Source: Pezicula radicicola | Lineage: Eukaryota; Ascomycota; Leotiomycetes; Helotiales; Dermateaceae | Length of the DNA: 64,000 nucleotides | Assembly (NCBI GenBank): GCA_003008705.1 | Contig: PDUO01000009.1 | Coordinates: 186,001-250,000 of the forward strand | Direction: 5' to 3' | Shown here: positions 11,425 to 21,756 of the stretch, piece after piece | Numbering within the stretch: the first letter of the stretch is position 1 | How the letters are laid out: each line of letters opens with the position of its first letter | The notes under the pieces: model-generated | What the model was told of the DNA's origin: nothing | Database searches by the model: none | The model's input: only the letters and a program-made list of their open reading frames with translations | Made by a program: the position numbers and the translations under genes

Positions 11425-14221
11425 TCATAGCCCAAACCCATCCAGCCCATCGATCAAATATGGCTCCAGACCTCTTCCACTTAGTTCGCTTGTCGACAGA
11501 TCCTCACCAGAACTGAGACTCTCCTCGCTGAAACTCAAGACGCTCTGTGCTGGCGCTGGACCAGGTGCGTAGTCATTCATAGTAAGCGCCGTCATATCCC
11601 AAGCACCAGGAGACCATTCGTCGTAATTCGATGAACAGTAGTTGGATGAAGGAGCCTGAGTACTTTCTGAATTTAATGATAGAGCTGGGCCACCATAAAC
11701 TGCATCGTAGATATTTGCCTGCCCACCGTCTAAGGAGCCGAGTAATGCTTCCCATTCAGCGGTGCTAATGGTGGGGGCCTTAGAGCTTTCAAATGGAGTG
11801 GCAGTTGGGTAAAATGGAAGGCCATGAGAACCGTGAGCAACTGGGACACTAGGGTTCGGGCGAGGCCGTGGCTGAGGCGACTGCGATTGAGATTGGATAG
11901 GAGTGTCACCCAATTTGAAGTAATCGAGGTTTGGATTTGATAGTTGATTTGAAAGTGGGCGAGGTCTAGCAGTCGAAGCCTGCGGAGCGGATCCACGAAT
12001 ATCTCGCCTTGCTGAGGGTGATTCAGAACGAGCGGATTCACTTGAGCTTCGACTTGCTGCCTGAATTTCAGGACCGCTCTTAGCAACGTTTGGAATTGTG
12101 GCTCGTCTAAGCTTGGCTTGTTGTGAAAGTAGCTCTTTCTCGCTGATGGTTGAACTATAGTGTCGCGAAGACTGAGGTTGAAGTAATTTCCTTGTTGTCT
12201 GAGGCGATGGAGTGGGCTTCGCACTTATAGGAGTTGGCGCTTTGACTTCTTTAGGCGTACTCTTTGAGGGAGAGTCTTGCTTTGCCATAGATTTGGCTAG
12301 CTTCTTGAAATCAGCAGAACCGGGTGCTTTGGCTTTCTCAAGATACTGGACAACAACATCTACCAGACGTTGACCGTCTTGCATGAGCTTGCCTTCTTGC
12401 TTGAGATCTAAGCCTTGATATAATAGACTCAAGCCACAAAGCGTGAGCATCTCGTTCTTATTTAGGCAGAATGAAAAGGACATGCTCCTTTCGTCGAGAA
12501 GCTGCACAATCTGGATGATGTGCTTGCTCGACTCCGCTAGAGCTATAACCGACGGCGATGATTTGTTGCCCAACGTTGAACCAACCGCCGGGCGGTGGAT
12601 CAAGGATCGTATGTAGTAATATGCGAGGGACTGGTGTAATGTTAGTAGAAGACCTCGAGTAAGGAATATGCGTCAACATACCAGTAGAGCAGAGCGACTT
12701 CCGGTTATATCCGTTGATGGTTTGTCTTGTACAAACGTGAGCTTGAGATGCTGTGGGAGTTTGTCTGACCACTCATTCAACTCAGTCTCCAATGCCATTA
12801 TAGACTGAAGAGATAGTTCATGTGTGGCTGCTGCTGGGTAGTTCTGGTCAAGGACCTTGGACAAGATACGAGAGGCGCGGAATAGAGCCAGTGCACTCGA
12901 AATCTTGGTGTACTCGCCTGGAAGAGTTGGCTGAAATCCTTTCTCGGTGACATACTCGTCGTCTGTATCGGAGGGATACTCGGCATGAATATCTCCCTCC
13001 GTTTGTAGTCGTGGGAGACCAAGAAGAGCAGCAGAGAAGCTGTTCAAGTTAGTTTGTGTTCATAACATATGGTGATTTGTACAAGCTTACCAGTCGATGG
13101 TGTACAGCGTCCAGAAAACCTTCTTCCGTGTCTCAATTGTCAAAGCTCCAAATGAGAAGCGTTTTTGGCTCTGATGCAAACCCAAGCGATGAGATAGTCC
13201 AATTGCGATGCCCTTCAAATGTTGCAGTCGATTATAGTCTGCTGTTGTTATGCAATAAATCAAGGCTAGAACCAGACATTGAAGAGTAGCAAGAGAGTTA
13301 TCCATCAGCACGGCATCAAGAGATGCTTGCCAATGCTTCTCACAAGAGGTTATCGCATCTCGATCAGGCATATCGCTAGAGACACCGGCAATTCCGAAGA
13401 CAAGATTCAGCTGTGCTATCTTGTGATGATTCGTGACCTGCTCGGGATTCGACACAAATTCCTCGTATAACCGGAGGAACGTAGGCTTGTGAAGAACGGG
13501 GAATATGGGTGCCCATTCTTGGAAGAATATGTTCACGCATCTATCCGAGAACATCCGTGGGGGTATGCTTGAGTTTGGTGGGGTTCCAGATCGTGATACA
13601 CTTTTTGTATTTGACTGTATGTTAAGAAAAGCGTCGGTATTGAAGCCGGAGAGAGATTTACCACTCTCTTGGACCTTACGCTTGAAGGCATCTAGGGATG
13701 TTAGCAAGTTATCTTCCCTCAGGGAAAGACAAATCCTTACCAACAAAGGCTCTTCCACTTGAGGCACCCATGAAGTATGAGTCCGCATTCTCCGCTCCCA
13801 ACAATAATGGAGACGCTTGTACGCGAAAGACGTCCTCCTTCTGTGGAGTCAACTCCTTCGTACTCTCGATGGAAGGAGTAGTGGCGGACGATATCGAAGG
13901 CCTTCGGTTGTTGGAATGCATCTTCGATAACATGTCGAGCTTTTCGTCTTTCTCATCCAGGAGATCCTTCAATTCTCTAACCTCGGCTTCCAGCGACCGT
14001 ACCCTCTCTTCTAACGACTCTGTATATCCTCGGGGGAAAGCCCTTCGACTGAGCTTGTCGCTGGTCTTGCATTCGAAGCCGACATTTGCGCATTGCGAGC
14101 AGCATGGTCGGATGCCGTCGCATCGTATCTTCTTCGATCGACACCTATCGCAGGCTTGGGCAATGCGACTCTGTGCACTTTGCCCAACCTTGATCACCTT
14201 CATCGGTAGTATTCCAGGCAT
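11425..14221 (-). CDS. facB: FacB/Cat8-type Zn2Cys6 activator of acetate use and gluconeogenesis
   Basis: Nuclear activator that in Aspergillus (FacB) and yeast (Cat8) switches on acetyl-CoA synthetase, the glyoxylate cycle and gluconeogenesis when sugar is absent. Minus-strand exons: 14221-13741, 13691-13091, 13039-12682, 12630-11425; 881 residues. The zinc cluster has all six ligands (C24, C27, C34, C41, C44, C51; [15 protein letters not shown]) and is followed by the family-diagnostic linker [20 protein letters not shown], which runs into a leucine-spaced coiled coil. The fungal-specific TF domain contains [17 protein letters not shown] and [14 protein letters not shown]. The C-terminus keeps the FacB activation-region signatures [17 protein letters not shown] and [16 protein letters not shown]. 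Length and intron positions fit the family and no defect was seen. CreA-like sites lie upstream. This is one of the most secure calls in the window. Confidence 0.95.
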
Positions 14222-15964
14222 CTTGGGCAGTCTGTGGCAGTTTGCCTCGATGGTCGACTGGTGAGAGTGGCCCTCGGTTCTTGTGACTTTCTACCAAGCC
14301 CAAAATTCGGCGCCTCGGGGCCGAACTCAACGGGAAACTCTAAGCCCAACCGTCCCGTAAATCAAAAAGACCCGAAGATTTGTTCTCATGCAGCGGTCGT
14401 TCTGTAGTCTATTGTGTTCTTCGGTAGGAGCAAGATCTAGTGCGATGGACTTCGGAATTCGAGGTGTCGCGTGTTTCGTTGTGAAGATGTCTGGGTGAGG
14501 ACGAAGAAATGGGAGAATGGTGGGATGGACGAGAAGGACACTGAATAATATCCAATGCGTGGAGATGGGATAAAGCCTCGAAAACCTGGGGGCATGACCC
14601 GCTAAAGCTGCTCAGCAAATCGCATATTGGACAGGCTCCTGTAGGCTGGCCAAACGAATACAGAAGGGTGCTGCAGGGTTCCAGGGCACAGCGCATGGGC
14701 ACGGAGAGTCTCCAGTGCGGGGGTATTTGGGCGTTCGGGATGAAGTGGGAATGGCTATACGCAGCCCTAGGCCAGAGATTCCTTTCGTGCGTCTTCATTC
14801 GATGCCATGAGCCTTCTTTCGCCTCTACGCCGCCATCTCATTGTTCTGCTTCGTTTTTTTCATCGCCATGAACCTCAAGGGTCGCACTCTGCAGCGAATG
14901 ATCGTCAACCAAGCATTTGCGATGTCTCCGTCAATCCCCGCGATGATGCAAGGATTCCATGTTGGAGAGAAACGCTGCATGCACTGCATATGATAAGCTC
15001 TGTCCTTCCAGAATCGTGGGCATGCAGCTCAACAATAAAACGCTTGTTGCAAAGGGGTTTGCGTTGAGGTCGCACACTATAAGTTCTGTACAGTACTTCG
15101 TAGGCAGGAGACTACTGTACTTTTTTTTTTTGACGCGCATCCCCTGTATTCTAGGAGATCATCCAAATTTGTGCTGTAGATCGTCTCCCGGCAAATGCGA
15201 CTTGCCCCAAACCGGTTCCCACGAAGCCACTAAGGTCAAAAGAGCATCCTGTGCTGTCACCGCTGTGCACGCATTTTTGTACAGTACCTTGTTCCAACAT
15301 CCTATGATAGAAGTTGGGGAACATCAAATCTGGAGCGCCTCGTGGCAACAAGGTTTTGGAGACGTATGCTTCAATCGAACGATATTGGCATTCCCCCGCA
15401 TCTATCCCCATATCGTGTTACCATACTGATTAGTCCAGTATGGGGGAACTGGTACGATTATTTCTCGCACTTGCACCGAAATGGCGGTCGTTACTCCTTA
15501 GAATTCTCCTAATAGTACATCTCATAAGATTTGACCCTGACAAGTTGGAACCAGCCGGAATATGGTTGCGCGGTTGTTGGATCACTTGGTGGGCCACGAA
15601 TTGTTTGTTTGACTCTGCTCTCGCAACTTGAAACAATTGCTGGACATTGTCAAGAATAGATATGAAGTGCTGTTACTGTAGCACTCAGCATTCGGATGGC
15701 CAGCCACCCTAATCGTATTCCTCACACACTAGCAGTTGGGGTACAGCTTGCTCTGTATTTTGTGCACAAAAGGTAACCCGTACCTTGTTGTCTTCTTGCA
15801 GCTTCTATGAGAGACTATCTCCTGATGTTGGATTATTACAGTTGGAGAATTGGATAGGTTTGGGCAACTAGGCTGCTTGGATATTCCCCGGTTTCCCAGC
15901 AACGAGTCAGGTTGCAAATAAGATGCGAGATAGCAGAACATTAGCCTTACACACCTCATGCACT
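14222..15964. other. Long leader/promoter region upstream of facB
   Basis: Divided between the facB promoter and the 3' flank of the SET-domain gene. The 14.25-15.0 kb part is GC-richer and low in stop codons, which yields spurious frames on both strands (14409-14798, 14668-14871, 14959-15429). The sequence GTACAGTAC-like GTACAGTA recurs (near 15085 and 15280). No RNA gene recognised. Confidence 0.4.
14555..14725. promoter_or_regulatory. Cluster of CreA/Mig1-like sites upstream of facB
   Basis: Three matches to the CreA consensus SYGGRG lie within 170 bases: GTGGAG near 14557, CTGGGG near 14587 and GCGGGG near 14718. They sit 330-500 bases upstream of the facB start codon. Carbon catabolite repression of Cat8/FacB genes is known in other fungi, so the sites are plausible, but this short motif is common by chance. 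Confidence 0.3.
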
Positions 15965-17756
15965 TCAGGAGAAATCTTCCTCGTCATTGGCCTCGTTCTC
16001 TTCCTCTTCCAGCTGTGCCTCATTGACATTATCTTCCATCGATCCGAGATATCCCCGTACCGTCTTGTTTTGAAGGAGTTCCTGTTTCTGGGGTTCAGTT
16101 AGTACAGTCCGAAAACTCCTAGATATTATCGTGCTTACCCGCATCTCCACGTTCTCGAACGCCTCCTCAAGTACCCCAGTCTCCAAATTCCTCAATAGCA
16201 TTACACTTTTCTGGCGACTTGGTCCGGCCAGCATCGCTATTGAGTTTACCATATCCTCGCTTTCGTACAATCCTTCCACTTCAACAAATTAGTACGGTTT
16301 TTCTCAGAGAGCAGGAGTAAGAGTCGTAAGACATGCTCTCGGAGTCGGGAGACAGTGTATCAAGGGCATAAGGACAAAGAAATGTGCTGCTTACACTGTT
16401 GGCGAATTCGATCATGTAGAAGTGCCAACACTCTCAAATGGAATACTTCTTTAAGCGCATGATCACCAACCATGTCCTCGAATTTGTCCGTCTCTTCCGT
16501 GACATCTCTCTCTTGCCAGAAGACCCTTAATGGACTCCGTAAACCATCAACCTGCTGGAGAACGCGGAACTCCAGACCATCTTCTTCATTGAGACACATG
16601 AAGTATAGGAATGGACTTTCCCATACTACTACATCCCCTTGTTTGGCTATTTTCACAGTCGGAGTGCCAGTGAATGCTTGTACTTTAGCCTTGCCTAAAG
16701 GATCATCAGGAAAAGGCTGGAGAGCAAGTAGTATACTAGCGTTGCTGTTTGTTTCGTCTATAAATCCATAGCTAAATAAAAACTCTGCTGCACTCTTATC
16801 ACTTCCATAACTGATTGTGATTTCAGCTCCCTTTTCGATGTTCAGGCCAGGCCTGAGTAAAAGAGCAACCTTGTTGCTCTCTATTTGTTCCCAATATGCA
16901 ACTGAGTTAGATGAGTGATTCGCCATGTCAAGGCATGGAACCATAGCCTCGCCAGAGTTTGGGAGTTCAAGACTTTCATCAGAAGTGTGGTCAGTTTCTG
17001 TCATGGAATTATAGGAAAGAGGACTCACGATCTTGATCTGTACCATGCATCCAAGAGTACCCAATCTGATAGCTTCAAACGGTTGGTTTCCCACCAGCAC
17101 TTTGCACACCATGAAATCGCGGCAGTCTTTTCATGAAGCTCATCGAATTCCTTTTGAAGTTTTGCCATCTTCGCGTTGACGGCCACCTGTGTCTTAAATC
17201 AGTACAAATGGAAAAGTGTGGCCAACTGCCAACATCAAACTTTTGACAACAGACCTCTAGACTCGTACCCGTCAACATGTATATCTCCTCTTCACCCCAT
17301 AACGTAGGAACCGGGACGCTAGCCGGCAGCATCTGAACATATATTGTCCAGGCATTCGATAGTCCAACATTCTGTGTATGCTCAGGACTAACAATGGTGA
17401 TTTGCATTAATAAAAATAGCATCACATTGTCTCTCAAAGACTGTTCTTCAAGTTAGCTTTTATCTCAAAATCCATATCTAAACACTTACAGTTCCACCGG
17501 CCACATCGACCAATTGCCGAAAATGCTGATCAACTTTCAAGTGTTCTTCAATCGAATCCGTAGAAAGGATGAGATCCTGTGGTACAATCAACAAAGTAGG
17601 AAGATCTACAATGTCCTCCGAACTGAGCGCCCTTGAAGTAGCTATTCCAAAGCCCTTAGAACTCCCCAAATCAATACAGCACGTGTCAAGGAAATCGACA
17701 TCATTGAGCTTTGCCCACGCCGGAAGAGCTGTGATTGGAAGTTGCGCTCGTCGCAT
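15965..17756 (-). CDS. SET-domain protein lysine methyltransferase (Rkm/SETD6 type)
   Basis: Predicted S-adenosylmethionine-dependent lysine methyltransferase of the Rubisco-LSMT/SETD6/Rkm group, whose known fungal substrates are mostly ribosomal proteins; the substrate here is unknown. Minus-strand exons: 17756-17490, 17440-17255, 17186-17029, 16972-16395, 16278-16139, 16087-15965; 483 residues. The SET core is split as usual: an N-terminal part with GFGIATSRALS, an inserted helical region (EEEIYMLTGTSLE, SDWVLLDAWYRSRS), and the C-terminal part with VPCLDMANHS and EITISYGSDKSAAEFLFSYGF, the residues that form the cofactor pocket and catalytic tyrosine. A substrate-binding helical domain and a very acidic tail (about the last 20 residues) follow. 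Splice sites are canonical throughout. Confidence 0.88.
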
Positions 17757-18631
17757 TATGCCTGAAAGTTGACCAAAAACAATATCCTGGCTTTTTTGGG
17801 GTTTTCAAGTCAGAACTTGGTTGTGGAGGTTCGTTGCAGCCTCGCGTGCCTTCGTTGACAAAATTTACTTCCTTGTTGCAAGTCTGCAACACGCGCGGAC
17901 ATCATGTGTATCAAAAAGACACGGCTCTCCTAGCAACGTTTTCGTCGAATTCTGAAACGCTACTTAGGATCAAAGCACCCCCTCAGTATACAGATACTTT
18001 TGAGTGTTTAACCCATGCACGTGATCATGAATAATCATGTGATATAAACGGTGTCTTAGTGGGATGACATTCTTAAGTACCGCACAAATTGGTTTATAAT
18101 GGATCATTTTGATTAGGACAAGTTATTTACTTAGGTAAGGCACTCAAATCAAGTGAGCTACCCAATTCAAAATGATCCCTTATAAACCAATTCGTACGGT
18201 AGCAGAAAGAACAATATAAATCTAAGTATAGAGTCTATAGTTAAGGACAAAGAACTATGCAATACTTGATTGGTGTTGGATTTACGGCTTTGATAATGGT
18301 GGCGGTCTGATGTGAATGATCAGAGCCAAACCAATGACATTAACCTCTCAAACTTCTCGAAAAGAAAACCATCCATGACTATGCCCTTGAGTCTACTAGT
18401 CTAGCCTATAATTAGGTTGGTTCATTAATGGCATACAGCCATATAAAGAACAATCTTAGGGCAAAAGTATCTAACGCCAGCTGCACTACTGAAGTATTCA
18501 ACCCCGTACCACCTGTTCTATTGCCCCTCATAAGCTCTTAACCATACCCTCATCTAACCCTATTAGAAAATCTCATCCACCCATGAGGTCATTAAGGGGT
18601 GTAATAACTATAATACCCATCTCCTTAATCA
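17757..18631. other. Intergenic region carrying a MITE-like element
   Basis: Between the heads/tails of two minus-strand genes. Apart from the palindromic element at 18078-18201 no feature is supported; short open frames near 17735-18034 overlap the promoter of the methyltransferase gene. Confidence 0.5.
18078..18201. mobile_element. MITE-like element with about 33-bp terminal inverted repeats and TA flanks
   Basis: The left arm (18080-18115) and the inverted right arm (18165-18199) match almost base for base: both contain AATTGGTTTATAA followed by GGATCATTTTGA, with substitutions at only a few positions (C/T, A/G, T/G). Both outer ends abut TA, and the ends read CCG...CGG, so a TA target duplication as in Tc1/mariner-type MITEs is likely. 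The 50-base centre is non-coding and contains TTACTTAGGTAAGG and CAAATCAAGTGAGCTACCC, related to the minisatellite unit at 10.8 kb. No transposase is present; it would need one in trans. Confidence 0.75.
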
Positions 18632-21600
18632 TCACGCCCAAACCATCTTCTTTAAATTGTAGCCAAGCTGCTCAAAAACCGAAGTACTCTTCCTGGCATC
18701 AGCCAATGAAATAATATCGCCTTCCTGGACGATAGACGTAGACTCCTGAGTTCCGGCTTCGACAACATGCCCGCTTAAGACCATACGCTCAATGTCAAAG
18801 CAAATTGTCATAATCTGTTCCATCTCACTGAACCTGGCTGCTGAAGTATCTTCTGCAAGTGCCGAACGTGAGTAGAGAGCTTTGAGGGCCAAAATCTGCG
18901 GTGGGGGTACCGGAGCTGATGGTGGTTGGAAGAGATTGGTTAGAGCTTTGAGCGGCGTTGGCATCGAAGCTGAGTTCTCTTCTGGAGAGTCTGTAAACTT
19001 ATGGCCCGATGGAGGATCTCGGGACCTCACAGTAGAAAGTGACTGTGTGTTGACACGCGTGATATCATCTGAGCCTGCTTTATAACTGAGGATAAACCCG
19101 ACATTGCGATTCGGATCCGCTGCAGTTTGGGTTAAAGTGGAGGTGATATATGTACCGTATTTGATAGCCACGACATGGCGAAGATCAATACGTTCGAAGG
19201 AAGATACTTTCTCGGTATCCCAGTCAAACCGGCAAGCATATAAGGCTGCATCTGTGAGGAGGAGAACAGTCTCTTCGAAGGGCATAGACTTGATGGTGTT
19301 GGGAATTGCAGGTGCTAGGAGAGTCCACCCCGAGATAAACTCCTCGGTCTCGTCAGCTATAACAAGCTTTTGGGAGACTTCGATCGCTTGCTGTCGCATC
19401 TTCTGCATAGAGATTGCAGGATCTCCGCTCATCATATTGGCTTCAAAGTCTTCGAAAACTAGTGATGTAACATTGCCTACGAGGAAATCAATGGCCGCTT
19501 GACTAAAATAATCATTGACGATACTTTGAAGTTAGAATTCAATACGCAATACACTTTCGATTTAGAACGTGCTTACCCACTATAAAACCTGGAGATGGAA
19601 AGACCCATGTCGGTGATAGCTCCCTTATAGTCGCGCTTTCTTGTGCGTGTAAAATCTCCCTTTAACGCCGCAGTGGAGGCATACTGTTTGGATATGGCGT
19701 CTCTGTGGTAAACTGGAGTTAGTTTCACTTGTGCTAAAACCTGAGCAGGATTTTTCTTACCCATTATCAGCCCATAAAATGTTGAACCACTCTGTAGTTG
19801 GATCACAAGCGTTGAGATCAATGCCTTCGCAGTTAAGTTGGATCTCCAAAGCTCGCCTCCCACAAGCGCTCTGAACCACATTTGTCCGATCTAGGCAGTC
19901 CATACAATTCGTTCTAAGGACTCCACTTTGCTTCACTAGAAGCTTGCCATCTACCTCAACACTGTTTCCGAAGCTATCCAACTTTTTATCTAGAGACTCC
20001 ATAAGCAGGCCGACATTCTCAAAATGCATACCTCGACAGACTGCGTGAAAATCGAACCATTCAAATCCAAGGCGAGAAGTATCATGGCCGCCAAGTTCAT
20101 TCAGCGTTTTCATATATTTCTCATAGGCATCGCCTACTATGGCTTCATTGCCATGTTTTTCAACTAGTGATGCAACCTGGATCGACCCATACCGGTCTAA
20201 GAGATTTTCGAAGTGCGCCTTGAATGCTTTGAAATTGGTTTCCTCGGAATGCTGTATCTGAGGAACAGGTTTGAATGAATAGGGGCTTTGAGTCCAAAAG
20301 ATTGGAACGCTGCCACGTAATTGAACAAAAGAATATATCTTTCTGGATGTGATCCAGGCTGGATCAGATAGAATCTGCTCGGTTTCGACGCTGTTGGCAG
20401 TGTGGCCTTGTTCGTCGACACCTCGTCTCAAATATCTCAAGCCAGCACGCTTGGTAGATCTCCTCGATATTAGAGTCAACAAATATGACTTGCTAGTGCG
20501 ACTCTCGCTGGAAGTCCTCACATTAGATAGTCTAGACTTGCCAGGGGCAGAAACGTTTGTCTCTTCTCCTTCGCTCGCTGCAGAAAAGTCTGTCATCTCC
20601 AAGGACGACTGAGCAGCACCGTCTAAGCTTAGATCAAGCTCGGGAGGGTGTGGATCTACTGTGAATTTTCGCTGCCCGATAAAGCCTTGTAATAATGGCA
20701 AGACTAGAATCGCTTGCCCAGCATCAATGAAAGGTTGCATCAGGTTGCGATTCCAGAAGAAAAGTGGATCAACCTCTTTATACAACGGCAATTCTGAGTT
20801 ATTGGTCCTTCGATTTGCGAAACTCCTTGTAATATCATAATCGTAAGAAAAGAAAAAACTCCGTGAAGAGCCAAAAAGTATTTGGGTAGTTCGTAAAAGC
20901 TTGGGAAGAAGGTTAGCAGCAACAGCGCTAGCTTTTTTCTCTTTTGCATTCTCAGCTTGGGAAGCATCAGTCACTGAGGGCTCCTGAGATCGTTCATTGC
21001 CCTGACTTGGTTCAAGAACTTGTTTAGATGTATCGGCCCCAACATCATTTATACTCATTCCCAAGTTCCTCCTCTGATCCACACTCCAGCCTTTCTTCGA
21101 GAACCACTTCTGTGCAAATCGTCCATAACTTCCCTTCCGGCTCATAACATCCTCAGCAACACTTGTTGATCTTTGGTGATCGGCCTGGCTAATTCCCTTG
21201 ACAGAGGAGGAGCCTGTAAGCCCTGTATGTATATCTTCGTCGTCTACATCATCGCTGACAGTAGAAGGGAAATCTCCTTCGTCCTCCTCATCGCTATCGC
21301 TATCGTCGGCTCCATCCCCATCGATCGTTCTCTTCTGCAAACTTGTAATGGTACGTCCAATAGAAATGTCTGCTTCTGCTTTCGAAGCCAACGGTGTTAA
21401 TGCAACTTCTGTAATAACATATATCGGTTTCCCCTGTATTTGCGCAACTTGCTGCCGTCGAGTAATGGAGATTAAGAATGAAGATGTTGAAACAGTGAGC
21501 AGACCTGGGAGTATGCATTAGCACGTAATTACGAATTAATGGGTGCTCTGGCTCATATACCGACTATCCCAAAGGCTTCAAAACTCTTTCCAGTGGCTTC

Positions 21601-21756
21601 ACCATCAGCATCGTCTTTCAATACAGTCTCAATACTGCGGTCTTTGTATGCAATCTTAGAAGCGGGCGCCGGTCGTTGGCCCTTTTGCACCAGAGGTTGA
21701 AGAACAAGCCCATCCACAGCTGCGAAGATCAGAATCTTTCGCACGAGGCCAGGCAT
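18632..21756 (-). CDS. Sac2/INPP5F-like phosphoinositide phosphatase
   Basis: SacI-domain lipid phosphatase predicted to remove phosphate from phosphoinositides on cell membranes. Minus-strand exons: 21756-21561, 21504-19761, 19702-19577, 19502-18632; 978 residues. The start MPGLVRKILIFAAVDGL was chosen over a Met 13 codons upstream because it matches the usual N-terminus. An acidic, Ser-rich insertion (about residues 100-250) precedes the conserved catalytic half: FFFSYDYDITRSF, ELPLYKEVDPLFFWN, RGSVPIFWTQSP and the CX5R active site RTNCMDCLDRTNVVQS. After the Sac core (LWADNGDAISKQYA) the C-terminal region (ETEEFISGWTLLAPAIPNTI, FEETVLLLTDAALYACRFDW) matches the hSac2 homology domain, separating it from plain Sac1. 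No transmembrane hairpin is evident, also unlike Sac1. Confidence 0.9.

Noticed and set aside
14409..15429. Frames of 67-156 codons upstream of facB
   Set aside because: No recognisable content or splice structure; they overlap on opposite strands.
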